Of a stretch of DNA of 64,000 nucleotides, positions 26,089-35,646 are shown piece by piece (the first letter of the stretch is position 1; every line of letters begins with the position of its first letter). This DNA is from Autumnicola musiva (GTDB lineage: Bacteria > Bacteroidota > Bacteroidia > Flavobacteriales > Flavobacteriaceae), in the NCBI RefSeq assembly GCF_031846585.1, contig NZ_JAVRHK010000002.1, positions 1 to 64,000 on the forward strand, written 5' to 3'. The notes beneath the pieces were generated by a model. The model was not told where the DNA came from, made no database searches, and saw nothing but the letters and a program-made list of their open reading frames with translations. The position numbers and the translations under genes are program-made.

Positions 26089-27381
26089 CTAATTTTCCTC
26101 GTTTACAAAATCATTTTTAAAACTCATGAAAATCTCCTTTTCATGTCGGTCATAAAATTCCGGGTCAAAATTGGCTTCCCGTAAATTTGCCAGGACATGA
26201 TTTATTGTTCGCCCCTCGTTCAACCAAAGGTCAAAAATCTCGTGGCGCATGCGAAGCCCAAAGGTATTAATGCCATTAAACCTAGTATTTTCAGTATTAA
26301 ACGAAATAGTAATGGCTTTTGTGCCATCTTTATGCTGCCAGTGAAAATGTTGCTCATTAGCTTTTGGCCGTGCCCAAACCCAGCCGTAGGTCTGGTATTC
26401 AATGTCAAAAAATTTGGCGCTGTTAAACCAGTTACCGGGATTATATTTCATTTTCCTGCCAGTTAAAGTTTGCGCCACAGCTTCTCCCATCATCCTGCCG
26501 GTGTACCACACCGCTTCCACCGGTTTTCGCTGGCCTATAACCTCGCGCTGTTGTGCACAGTCGCCAATAGCGTAAACATCTGGAATATTTGTTTGAAGAT
26601 AATTATTAACAAGGATTCCTTTGTCTAATTCCAGTTTGGTTTTTCTTAAAAAATCTACATTTGGCCGCACCCCCGTACATAATCCCACCAATTGGCAGGC
26701 GATTTCTTCCCCGCTTTTTGTGATTACTGCGCGAACTTTATCATTTTTATCAGAAAGTATTTTATCCAATTCAGTTTCATTCAGTATTTCAACTCCGTGG
26801 GATTTAATGTGGTCAGAAATCATTTTTGCATCTGCATGAGGTAAAACATTTCCCCAAAATACTTTTTCCCTTACCAGAATTGTAACTTCAATGTTCCTGG
26901 TTCGGAGCATTTCTGCCAGTTCCACGGCAATTAAACCACCGCCTACCACTATGGCATGCCGGCAACTGGCCGTATTTTCTTCCAGAAGCTGAAGGTCCTG
27001 TTTGGTAACCAAACCCTGTACTCCATCTAAATCCTGCCCTTCCCAACCAAATTTATTATAGACAGAACCCGTAGCGATGATGAGTTTATCGTAAACCAGC
27101 GGATCACCAACGGCAAATAATAATTTTTTAGCTTCAAAATCTATTTTTTCCACCCTGCCATACTTCAGTTCAATCCTGTTTTTTTTCCAGAACCAATCTT
27201 CATAAGGTTTTAGATGTTCCCATTTCATGTGGCCCATATAAACATACATGAGGGCGGTGCGTGAAAAAAAATATTCGCTTTCATCAGAAATCACGGTGAT
27301 TTTTTTATCCGAATTCTTCCGGATATGTCTCGACGCTGTAATTCCCGAAATTCCATTCCCAATAATAACAATGTGCTCCAT
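26089..27381 (-). CDS. FAD/NAD(P)-dependent oxidoreductase (pyridine nucleotide-disulfide type)
   Basis: The 430-residue protein has an N-terminal FAD motif 'IVIIGNGISGITA', 'LIIATGS', an NAD(P) motif 'AIVVGGGLIAVELAEML' and the second FAD motif 'VYAIGDCAQ'. No redox-active Cys pair is seen, so it resembles rubredoxin/ferredoxin or NADH dehydrogenase-like reductases. A C-terminal extension of about 100 residues follows. It is the first gene of the operon and lies 17 bases before the membrane 4Fe-4S gene. Together they suggest an NAD(P)H-to-membrane electron path. The final acceptor is unknown. Confidence 0.82.
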   Translation of the reverse strand: MEHIVIIGNGISGITASRHIRKNSDKKITVISDESEYFFSRTALMYVYMGHMKWEHLKPYEDWFWKKNRIELKYGRVEKIDFEAKKLLFAVGDPLVYDKLIIATGSVYNKFGWEGQDLDGVQGLVTKQDLQLLEENTASCRHAIVVGGGLIAVELAEMLRTRNIEVTILVREKVFWGNVLPHADAKMISDHIKSHGVEILNETELDKILSDKNDKVRAVITKSGEEIACQLVGLCTGVRPNVDFLRKTKLELDKGILVNNYLQTNIPDVYAIGDCAQQREVIGQRKPVEAVWYTGRMMGEAVAQTLTGRKMKYNPGNWFNSAKFFDIEYQTYGWVWARPKANEQHFHWQHKDGTKAITISFNTENTRFNGINTFGLRMRHEIFDLWLNEGRTINHVLANLREANFDPEFYDRHEKEIFMSFKNDFVNEEN

Positions 27382-27480
27382 AATTTTTTATAGTTTTAGA
27401 GGGTTTGGAAAGATATTGGTGTCACTTATTTGGTGAAGGCTTAGACGAAAATTTCTTCTCAAACTTAAAATTAAATTCAG

Positions 27481-28188
27481 ATGAAGCATTTTACCTTTTT
27501 GATATTCTTTTTCTCTGCATTTCTTTCTGCACAAAGTAATGCGGAATTCTTTGATAAAGCAGATGATTTTTTCCGATCCTATGTAGAGAACGGTAAGGTA
27601 AATTACGCTGAAATTAAGCAGAATCGCAACGAATTGCAGGAGTTATTAAACCTGGCTAAAAGCTTTAATCCAACTCCTGAAAATGAAGATATTTATAAAG
27701 CCTTCTGGATTAATGCCTATAATCTTGCGGTTATAGATGGAATTGTAGACAGGTATCCGGTTAAATCACCTCTCGATATTAAAGGCTTTTTTGATGAAGA
27801 GAAACACAGTTTGGGGCAGAAATCGGTCACTTTGGATGAAATAGAGCATGAAAATCTTTTTGGCAGGTTTCCTTCTGAAGAAAGATTTCATTTTGTCTTG
27901 GTTTGCGCAGCAAAAAGCTGTCCGCCTTTATATTCCAGGGCTTATATACCCGAAAACCTAAATGAGCAACTGGAACGACAAACCAAAGATGCCCTGAATG
28001 ATCCACAATTCATCAAAATTGAAAATGATACAATACTGTTTTCGGAAATTCTTAAATGGTACAAAGAAGATTTTACCCAAAACGGAAAAAGCCTGCTGCA
28101 GTATGTGAATCAATACCGGGAAAATAAAATTCCTTCAGGAACAAAGACCGGATTTTATGACTACAACTGGAACCTCAATGCGCTATAA
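27481..28188 (+). CDS. DUF547 exported protein
   Basis: The 235-residue protein has a cleavable signal peptide (MKHFTFLIFFFSAFLSA) and the DUF547 domain. 'YKAFWINAYNLAVIDGIVDRYPVKSPLDI' contains the conserved WINxYN core (listed here in two parts, AFWINAYN and YPVKSP). 'FVLVCAAKSCPPLYSRAY' holds the conserved Cys/Ser motif. DUF547 folds resemble papain-like or transglutaminase-type proteins, with no settled function. In Flavobacteriia such genes are often next to arsenosugar genes, as here, where it converges on the arsM 3' half. Confidence 0.8.
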   Translation: MKHFTFLIFFFSAFLSAQSNAEFFDKADDFFRSYVENGKVNYAEIKQNRNELQELLNLAKSFNPTPENEDIYKAFWINAYNLAVIDGIVDRYPVKSPLDIKGFFDEEKHSLGQKSVTLDEIEHENLFGRFPSEERFHFVLVCAAKSCPPLYSRAYIPENLNEQLERQTKDALNDPQFIKIENDTILFSEILKWYKEDFTQNGKSLLQYVNQYRENKIPSGTKTGFYDYNWNLNAL

Positions 28189-28241
28189 GGGAACATTGTC
28201 TTTTTGCAAATTTTAGCAGTTTTATTACTGTTTCATGTAGT

Positions 28242-28878
28242 TCAGCAACAGCCACCACCATCGTAGTGGAAAGTAGATTCGCTTATAAAAATATCATCTC
28301 TTCCCAAATCAGCTAATGCTTTGACTGTTTTGTCACAGACTGCCAGCGGCTGATTCTGTAAAAGAACGTGGCCTTTTTTGTCATCAAAATAGCCTTCATT
28401 TCCATAATAAATAGCAGCTTTTCCGGTAAAAATGCAGGGGCCATCCTCAGGCATGGGATCTTTAATGGCGGCCACTTCAACAGATTCGATATAAATTAAT
28501 TCTTCTGTGGGATAATGTTTTGGATCAAGGATGCGGTATGGTTTCCTCGCCCTTATTTCAATAGTTCCAAAGCCTACATCAGTGAGTGCTTTTACATATT
28601 CCTCCAGGGGAAGAGAACCGCTTAAACATAAAGCCCGGAGTTGTTCGTCATTTCGCAATACTTCATTCATCTGTTGTTCACAAATAGGATCGCTCATTAC
28701 CAGCCTTCCGTGAGGTTTCAGAACACGGTACATTTCTTTAAGCGCTTTAGTAAGATCTTCAGTTTTAAAAATATTAAAAAGACAGTTTTGGGCGGCAACA
28801 TCAACAGAATTATCTTCCACAGGCAAATCCAGGGCATCTCCTTGTTTGAGATCTACATAGCTACTCTTAAACCATTCA
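28242..28878 (-). pseudogene. arsM: arsM, 3' half (arsenite methyltransferase), split by inversion
   Basis: The frame from about 28878 down encodes the C-terminal two-thirds of the arsenosugar-type arsenite methyltransferase. It begins 'EWFKSSYVDLKQGDALDL', then 'AAQNCLFNIFKTEDL', 'MYRVLKPHGRLVMSDP', 'RPYRILD' as 'KPYRILDPKHYP', and the family's terminal 'HYDGGGCC'. The coding sequence is undamaged up to the TGAAT at 28874-28878, beyond which it turns into CBM9-like sequence in another frame. The missing N-terminal half lies on the plus strand at 41516-41852. A TTG at 28826 could start a 194-residue fragment. It lacks the SAM-binding glycine loop, so it should be inactive. Confidence 0.92.
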
Positions 28879-29365
28879 GCGTTCCGTTTATATTTAAGGC
28901 AGATTTAATTCCGGTGATATCTCAGCTGTCAATCTTATTTCCTCCTTCTCGATAGGCTTCGGTCAACACAAATCCCAAACAGGATTTAAAGCATTCATTT
29001 TGAATTTCAATATACTTTTGGCATCCCCATCAGGATCGATGAAAACTTCAAAATCGTTGTCATAAATATGGTATCCCATTGCTTTAATGTGGCCCAGGTA
29101 TGAGGTTATTCTAATTTTGCAAAGATATAAAAATACTCCTCATCCCAAAGCATTCTTGCCTTGCATTGGTTCTATAATTATGGGTTTTATCTCCTTCAAT
29201 ACCTATAAAATCTGCAGTCCATTTTGCTTCTTCCAGCTTCTCTTCAGCTTTACCATCTATAGTAATTACTTCTAAAGTTTTATTCGTCACATAAACATGG
29301 GGAGTTTCTTGCACAACAGCATTCAGAAAAAAAAGCGAACCAAGAATGAATAAAAAGGATTTCAC
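28874..29365 (-). pseudogene. CBM9-like carbohydrate-binding protein, 5' half, degenerate
   Basis: The sequence starts with GTG at 29365, directly after the GH130 stop (TAGGTG), and encodes a signal peptide and 'VYVTNKTLEVITIDGKAEE'. Reading on through changing frames gives 'MLWDEEYFYIFAKLE', 'PHTWATLKQ', 'YDNDFEVFIDPDGDAK', 'ALNPVWDL', 'YREGGNKIDS' and 'DITGIKSALNINGTLN'. These are in the order of flavobacterial CBM9-family secreted proteins. I see at least three frameshifts and two nonsense codons (after KLE, and where Trp is expected after KIDS). At the TGAAT at 28878-28874 it switches to arsM. The matching 3' half is at 41848-42170. Confidence 0.85.
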
Positions 29366-30332
29366 CTAAAGACTATTATTTTTTACAAAATCAAGGATCT
29401 CGCTTATCCTTCCAAGGCGACACCGGTCACCGTATCTGCCGCACCATAATGGAACACTAATTTATCTTCTTCATAAGAATGGAGGGCAGCGCATGGAAAA
29501 AGAACATTGGGCACATCCCCGGTAATTTCATAAAGCTCAGCCGGCGGCATAAGATATGGCTGCGACCTGTATTTTACTTTATCAGGTTCATGTTCTTCAA
29601 GAATTGCCGCACCAATAGAGTACCTAAACCCATTGCGGGTGGCAATTACTCCATGGTAGAACATCAGCCAACCTTCATCTTTAAGAATTGGGATTGGGCC
29701 TGCACCAACTTTGGTACATTGCCAGGCACTATCTTCAAACGGTGCAACTTTTATTACAGAGCGATGTTCTCCCCAGTACTTCATATCTGGACTATAACAA
29801 TATAAATATCCCCAAAAGCCGTGTGGGCATTAACACAGGTACGACTCAGCATCGCATATTTTCCATTTATTTTCTCCGGAAATAAAACGTCGTTCCTGTT
29901 AAAAGGCGAGAATGCATTTTCGCACTGGAAGAATTCCTTAAAATCAAAAGTTTAGCCAATGCCAATGGTTGGACCATGATAGCCATTGCACCAGGTAATC
30001 CAGTAGCGGTTTTCAATAAAAGTTACCCAAGGATCGTACTTATATTCGAAATCTATAGTTTGGGTGTTTCCCGCCTGAAAATTTATTGGCTTATATTCAA
30101 TATTCCAGTTTATACCGTCTTTACTAAAACCGGCAAAAATATTCATTTGCACCGCTTTGTTATCAAATCTAAAAACGCCGGCAAAACCATCTTCGAAAGG
30201 CACTACGGCACTATTAAAAATACTGTTGGATATGGGAATGGCATATCGATCTATAATAGGATTCTGGTCATGACGCCATAATACATCTTTGGATTTTTGA
30301 TGTTTATCCTGCCATGGTATGTTCTTCATCAT
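29366..30332 (-). pseudogene. GH130 family beta-mannoside phosphorylase, degenerate
   Basis: The two reading pieces at 29952-30332 and 29404-29784, plus the sequence between them, form one GH130 gene. The N-terminal part has 'NPIIDRYAIPISNSIFNSA' and 'YDPWVTFIENRYWITWCNGYHGP'. The middle, 'TFDFKEFFQCENAFSPFNRN' and 'INGKYAMLSR', and the end 'GAADTVTGVAL' follow. A TAA interrupts after 'GPTIGIG', one base is missing before 'YCYSPDMKYWGEHR', and a further shift occurs near the 3' end, where 'ISEILDFVKNNSL' is in another frame. Intact relatives phosphorolyse beta-1,4-mannosyl-GlcNAc or mannobiose. It overlaps the SSS transporter gene by 29 bases. Confidence 0.88.
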
Positions 30333-32196
30333 CTTTAAATTTTACTTTATCCAGCCAGGTGAATTTTAAAATTAACGAGATTATTAAAAATACGGCAAGC
30401 GTGATCCACATTTTGCCATAATCCCGCACCACCAAAAATATCGGTAATAAAATCATACTGGACTGCCAGACTATTCCAACAATACAGTTGAACATATCCA
30501 GCCAAAATTGGTCGTTTTTTTCTACTTTTTCATCTTTTAAATTTTCCCTTACCGGTTTCCACCAACCCCATGGATGCACATTTTTGTAAAAAGATTTTAG
30601 GGTGACCATATCTGTTGGTTGGGTGAAAAATGTTCCCAGTAAAGACCCCAGAATGGAGCAGACCAGGATAATTGGAAACAGGTAAATGGCAGGTATTTCT
30701 GCAAGTTCATGTAAAAGAGTATCAACTTCCAGATTTGCTTTGTTCTGATCTAAAATAAATTGTAGTGTCGCCACAATTAATCCTGCCAGCATCCCCCAAA
30801 AATAGCCCCAGCCATTAAAACGCCACCAGATCCATTTCAGGAAATTTGCTGCAACATAACCACCGTAAAGGGAACTAGTAATCCACAAGGTTATGGAGTT
30901 AATTGAATCTGCAAAAAAGCCCATTACCACACCAAGAATTACCACCGCAAAGGAGGCAATGTGGCTGGCTTTTACATAATGCTCATCAGAAGCTACTGGT
31001 TTAAGGTATTTTTTATAAATATCGTTGACAATATAAGCGGGCCCGGCATTTACAAAGGCTGAAAAAGTTGACATAAATGCCGCGAGCAAACCGGCCAGCA
31101 ATAAGCCTTTGATCCCAACAGGCACCTGGTTATTAATCACTTTAGGCAGTATCACCTCAAGATCATTCCCGGTTACAGCACCGCTTTCCACCATTTGCGG
31201 GGCTATAAAGAATAATCCCAGCAACACGATGCCGGCAATAAGCAGGTAACGAGGAATAAAAAGTACCAGATTGGTAAATCCGCTCATATACGCGGCCTCT
31301 TTTACGCTTCGGGTAGAAAGGATACGCTGCATATCGTACCCGGGAGTGGGACCGGCTACACTGGAGAAAAAACCTTTAAAGATCGTCATCCCTATAAAAG
31401 CACTGAACATCTTATAACCCTGAGTATCTATAAGATGGTTAAATTCCTGATAATCCCCGGACCAGAATCCGGTAAGCTCATTTCCGAAGAAGACATTTTT
31501 CCATTCTTCAGGTATCACATTGTTTACCTCAACATCGGTAAAAGCCATGAACGTATACCCTGCAACTAAAATCCCTGCAACTACCATAATACCGTATTGC
31601 AATACTTCAGTAGTCACTACAGAAAACATTCCGCCTTTAATGGTATAGATCGTGGTGAAAAATATAATTAACAAGGCATAAATCTGTTCAGAAGTAAACA
31701 AATTTGCCCCGGCCAGATTTAAGCTTAAATCCCAGGGGAGAATTACCGTCAAAAATTTACCGGCGCCTTCAAAGAAATACGCGATAAAACCGATGGAAGC
31801 AACCACGGCGAATATTGCCACAATTAAATGCGACGCCCGGCCTGCCTTACCGTCGCCAAAACGGGTTAGTATCCATTCAGACCCCGTCATCACCCTGGAG
31901 CGCCTAATCCATACCGCCAGAAACATCATAACAAAAACCTGGTTGAAAACCGGCCACATCCACATAAACATAAAACTCTTTACCCCATAGAGAAAAAGTA
32001 TACCCACCATCCAGGCGGTACCCGATACATCGAACATCCCCGAGCCGTTACTAAGGCCCAGGTAATACCATTTTATAGTTTTACCTCCTAGAAAATAAGA
32101 ATCCAGGCCTCTGCTCGCTTTTTTCGATACCCAAACCCCAACACCAAGCGTTAATAAAATATAAAGTACAATTATGATTACATCTACTATATGCAT
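30304..32196 (-). CDS. Sodium:solute symporter (SSS family)
   Basis: The 630-residue inner-membrane protein has about 13-14 helices. The SSS features are 'SRGLDSYFLGGKTIKWYYLG' after the first helix and 'GLLLAGLLAAFMSTFSAFVNAG' in the middle. I chose the ATG at 32196, which overlaps the GH92 stop as TAATG, over a longer frame into GH92. The placement between GH92 and GH130 suggests uptake of mannose or Man-GlcNAc released in the periplasm. It appears intact although the downstream GH130 is broken. Confidence 0.9.
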   Translation of the reverse strand: MHIVDVIIIVLYILLTLGVGVWVSKKASRGLDSYFLGGKTIKWYYLGLSNGSGMFDVSGTAWMVGILFLYGVKSFMFMWMWPVFNQVFVMMFLAVWIRRSRVMTGSEWILTRFGDGKAGRASHLIVAIFAVVASIGFIAYFFEGAGKFLTVILPWDLSLNLAGANLFTSEQIYALLIIFFTTIYTIKGGMFSVVTTEVLQYGIMVVAGILVAGYTFMAFTDVEVNNVIPEEWKNVFFGNELTGFWSGDYQEFNHLIDTQGYKMFSAFIGMTIFKGFFSSVAGPTPGYDMQRILSTRSVKEAAYMSGFTNLVLFIPRYLLIAGIVLLGLFFIAPQMVESGAVTGNDLEVILPKVINNQVPVGIKGLLLAGLLAAFMSTFSAFVNAGPAYIVNDIYKKYLKPVASDEHYVKASHIASFAVVILGVVMGFFADSINSITLWITSSLYGGYVAANFLKWIWWRFNGWGYFWGMLAGLIVATLQFILDQNKANLEVDTLLHELAEIPAIYLFPIILVCSILGSLLGTFFTQPTDMVTLKSFYKNVHPWGWWKPVRENLKDEKVEKNDQFWLDMFNCIVGIVWQSSMILLPIFLVVRDYGKMWITLAVFLIISLILKFTWLDKVKFKDDEEHTMAG

Positions 32197-34418
32197 TAAT
32201 CCTGATTGTTTTTGGCCACGCCCCAATTCTTGTTAGGTTCACTGCCCATCGTTAATTCCAATTTCCCTCCTTCTAAAATTTGCTTATGGCTTATTGAAGT
32301 TTGGTTAAACTCCTCACCATTCAATTTGGCCGACTGGATATAGAAATTTTCAGGAGAGACATTTTCAGCCTCTATAGTACACTGTGTCTCGTTTTCCAGA
32401 TTAATTGTTGATTTTTGAAAAATCGGGCTACCAATCTCATAGCTTGCACCAGCGGGATTAAAAGGATATAAACCCATAGCACTGAAGACATACCAGGCAG
32501 ACATTTGCCCTGCATCTTCGTTCCCGCTTAATCCATTTGGAGAAGTGTTGTACTGCGTATTTAAAATTTTATGAACGTAATATGGGGTAAGCCAGGGTTT
32601 ACCTGCTTTATTAAATAAATAAGCGATATGGTGGCTAGGCTCATTTCCATGGGCATACTGGCCTATGAGACCTGAAGTATCTGCAGAAGTATGCTCTCCA
32701 GTAATCTCTGAACTTTCATTAAAAAGCTGTTCTAACTTTTCAGTAAATGGCTCTTCCCCGCCATGAAATTCAATTAAGCCTTCCGGTTGATGTAACACAA
32801 ACCAACTATGTTGCCAGGCATTACCTTCTGTATAATCGGTATTAACCCGGTGTTGAGAATGCTTTGGATCAAAAGGGGTATGCCAGTTTCCATCAGAAGA
32901 TTTTCCGCGCATAAAGCCGGTTTCAGGATCAAAATGTTTTTTGTAGCCTTCAAACCTTTTCAAAAAATATTGGTAATCTTCTTCTTCACACAGTGCTTTG
33001 GCCATTTGGGCCACTGATTTGTTTCCAAAATCATAAGGTACATATCCATTTTTTTTATATTCCTTCAGGCTTCGCTGGTCCTGCATCATAGTATTCTTCA
33101 TCGCCTCGTATGCTTTTTCTGCATCAAAACCTTTTATTCCTTTAAAATAGGCTTCAGCAATAACAGGAATTGAATGGTAGCCGGTCATGGTATTGGTTTC
33201 ATTTCCATAGAGCGTCCAAACCGGCAGAGAGCCGCTTTCTTCATAATAGGCGAGCATGGAATTGATGATGTCTGAAGTCCTTCCGGGGTCGGTAATGGTG
33301 AGAAGTGGATTTTCAGCTCTAAATGTATCCCAAAGAGACAAAGTTGAATAGGTTATCCCACCGGCTTTAGCGATACTATCGTTTTGCAAGCGGAATTCCC
33401 CGTTTTTATCACTGAAAGTAACCGGAGATAAATTTGAGTGATACAGGAGGGTATAAAAAATGGTTTTCAAAGAATCAACCGGAGTTTCCACAATAATATC
33501 AGAAAGTGCTTTTTCCCATACTCGATTGGATTTAGTTTTAATATTTTCAAAGTCGAAGTTTGCATCACTATCCAGGTTTTCTTTCGCGTTTTTCAGGCTC
33601 ACTGAAGAAAGAGCCACCGCTACCTGAAGTTCTTTATTTTCTTTCCTGAAATATAGCTGTGCTGAAGTTTTGTTATTGCTTACCTGGGATCCGGAAACCG
33701 CTTCTCCTGCTGAATATAATTCAGATTCAGTAATTGGCCTGGGAAATTTTGCCACAAAAAACACCTTTTGGTTTTTGGCCCAGCCTGTACTATGGCGGTA
33801 TCCTGTGATTGTATTTTCATCTTCTATCTTAATAGAAGTTTGGGTGGAATTATCCCAGTTTATAGCAAAACCAAAATCGATAATTACAGACTGCCTTTCT
33901 CCCTCTCGAAAAGTATAATGATGATATCCCGGTCTTGTAGTAGCGGTTAATTCAACATTCACATCAAAATCCTGCAGATATAATTGATAATAACCAGGCC
34001 GTGCTGTTTCATTATTACGGGAATAACCGGAGAGGTAGGGAATATCATTTCTTTCTTTTACCTGCGTGGTAAGATCTATTTTTTTATTTACCGGCATAAG
34101 CAGAATATCGGCAAGATCACCAATCCTGGTACCGGAAAGGTGTGAATGACTAAAACCTGCCACCAGGGAATCTGAATAGTGATAACCGGAGCACCAGTCC
34201 CACCCGCTTAAGCCATTATCCGGACTTAACTGCAACATCCCAAATGGGCGGCTTGTCCCCGGGAATGTATGCCCATGACCGCCGGTGCCGATAAATGGAT
34301 CTACATATATTGCTGATTTTTGTTTCTTTGGGAAACCCTGTACATTTTCCTGCTCTGCCTTTTTAAATGATATTAAGAAAAGTACCAGGCTTAGAAATGT
34401 GCAATATCTTCTTATCAT
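32196..34418 (-). CDS. GH92 family alpha-mannosidase
   Basis: The 740-residue exported enzyme belongs to GH92, calcium-dependent exo-alpha-mannosidases that trim high-mannose N-glycans. The N-terminal 'VDPFIGTGGHGHTFPGTSRPFGM' and 'SHLSGTRIGDLADILLMP' blocks, 'YGNETNTMTGYHSIPVIAEAY', 'TEGNAWQHSWFV', 'GNEPSHHIAYLFN' and 'GNEDAGQMSAWYVFSAMG' are all present, including the acidic residues of the active site. The length is normal and the frame intact. It is the first gene of the segment's minus-strand set and is coupled to the SSS gene. A divergent sensor kinase gene lies 139 bases away. Confidence 0.93.
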   Translation of the reverse strand: MIRRYCTFLSLVLFLISFKKAEQENVQGFPKKQKSAIYVDPFIGTGGHGHTFPGTSRPFGMLQLSPDNGLSGWDWCSGYHYSDSLVAGFSHSHLSGTRIGDLADILLMPVNKKIDLTTQVKERNDIPYLSGYSRNNETARPGYYQLYLQDFDVNVELTATTRPGYHHYTFREGERQSVIIDFGFAINWDNSTQTSIKIEDENTITGYRHSTGWAKNQKVFFVAKFPRPITESELYSAGEAVSGSQVSNNKTSAQLYFRKENKELQVAVALSSVSLKNAKENLDSDANFDFENIKTKSNRVWEKALSDIIVETPVDSLKTIFYTLLYHSNLSPVTFSDKNGEFRLQNDSIAKAGGITYSTLSLWDTFRAENPLLTITDPGRTSDIINSMLAYYEESGSLPVWTLYGNETNTMTGYHSIPVIAEAYFKGIKGFDAEKAYEAMKNTMMQDQRSLKEYKKNGYVPYDFGNKSVAQMAKALCEEEDYQYFLKRFEGYKKHFDPETGFMRGKSSDGNWHTPFDPKHSQHRVNTDYTEGNAWQHSWFVLHQPEGLIEFHGGEEPFTEKLEQLFNESSEITGEHTSADTSGLIGQYAHGNEPSHHIAYLFNKAGKPWLTPYYVHKILNTQYNTSPNGLSGNEDAGQMSAWYVFSAMGLYPFNPAGASYEIGSPIFQKSTINLENETQCTIEAENVSPENFYIQSAKLNGEEFNQTSISHKQILEGGKLELTMGSEPNKNWGVAKNNQD

Positions 34419-34557
34419 AAGTTGATTTTTCGAATTATAGCCGACTTAGTGCCACTTATATGCTAAATATTTATATATTTCTCAATAAATAAAAAGTTAT
34501 TAGACCAATAACATTCCTGAAAAGACAAACAACTTAATAGTTAAGAAAACTAAAAAA

Positions 34558-35646
34558 TTGGCAACGCATAAATTCAGAAAAAACTTCCTGTCCTTTCCGA
34601 AAATTGTAAACTATGAGATTAAACCCAGCCACCACGTTATTTTCTGGAGCATATATTTTTTGATAAACACGCTACGTTGGGGGAGCTATTATGAAGATTA
34701 TATTTTATCACTAAAAGGAAATATGCTTGGTTTTCCCATACACATGTTTCTATGCTATGTAACCATCTATTTCCTTATTCCGAAGTTTATTTACAAAAAA
34801 TTTTATATACTTTTTTCCACATCGCTATTTCTGCTCATTTTTTGTCTGGTAATTGTAAAATTTGAGCTCACCTATTTCTTAATTAACAATAATGTATGGC
34901 CTGAAGGTCCCGAAACCAATAACCTTACGGTTAATTACATGATCCAGATGATGTTGGGGGAGCTTTATGTGATTTCTTTTGTAACCTCTATAAAAATTAC
35001 GATTGATTATCTTTCAACAAACAGGAAAGCCGCAAAACTGGAACAATCAAAATTAGAAACTGAACTCCGCTTTTTACGCTCCCAGATTTCACCTCATTTC
35101 TTTTTTAATACTTTGAACAATATTTATTCGCTTAGCTTGGAAAAATCTGAAAAAGCTCCGGATGTTATTTTGAAATTATCTGAGTTAATGCGCTATTTAT
35201 TATATGAGACCAAAAATAAGCAACAAAGCCTTGAAAAGGAGATTCTTTGTATACAAAACTACCTGGATCTTGAACGCATTAGGCATGGTGAAAATCTTGA
35301 CATAAAAATGGAAATCTCAGGAGGTATAATTGGGAAAAAAGTTGCTCCCATGCTATTAATTCCTTTTGTGGAAAATGCCTTTAAACACGGGATAAATGCA
35401 AATATTGGTGAAGTTTTTGTGAATATTAACATTAAAATTGAAGAAGAATTTCTATATTTTGATATTACTAATCCCATTACTAAATCCAAAAGTAAGCGAA
35501 TGCTTAAAGATAATAATAATGGTGGCATAGGGATTTCTAACGTGAGAAAGAGACTGGAATTAGGTTATTCCCAAAATGAATACGATTTGAAAATTTTCGA
35601 AAAGGATAATCTTTTTCAAATTTTTCTAAAAATAAAATTAAGATGA
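34558..35646 (+). CDS. LytS-type sensor histidine kinase
   Basis: The 362-residue protein has four to five membrane helices (about residues 25-150) and a cytoplasmic His_kinase domain with 'FLRSQISPHFFFNTLNNIYSL', phosphorylated His180. The ATPase domain shows 'PMLLIPFVENAFKHGI' (N box) and 'GGIGISNVRKRLEL' (G box). The start is TTG at 34558; no ATG occurs before the first helix. The stop overlaps the ATG of the LytTR regulator (ATGA). The pair is divergent from GH92 and may control it, but the ligand is unknown. Confidence 0.88.
   Translation: MATHKFRKNFLSFPKIVNYEIKPSHHVIFWSIYFLINTLRWGSYYEDYILSLKGNMLGFPIHMFLCYVTIYFLIPKFIYKKFYILFSTSLFLLIFCLVIVKFELTYFLINNNVWPEGPETNNLTVNYMIQMMLGELYVISFVTSIKITIDYLSTNRKAAKLEQSKLETELRFLRSQISPHFFFNTLNNIYSLSLEKSEKAPDVILKLSELMRYLLYETKNKQQSLEKEILCIQNYLDLERIRHGENLDIKMEISGGIIGKKVAPMLLIPFVENAFKHGINANIGEVFVNINIKIEEEFLYFDITNPITKSKSKRMLKDNNNGGIGISNVRKRLELGYSQNEYDLKIFEKDNLFQIFLKIKLR

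Noticed and set aside
28242..28826. The 194-codon frame as a complete short methyltransferase
   Set aside because: It starts at an internal TTG within the ArsM fold and lacks the SAM-binding loop, which is found in the fragment at 41516.
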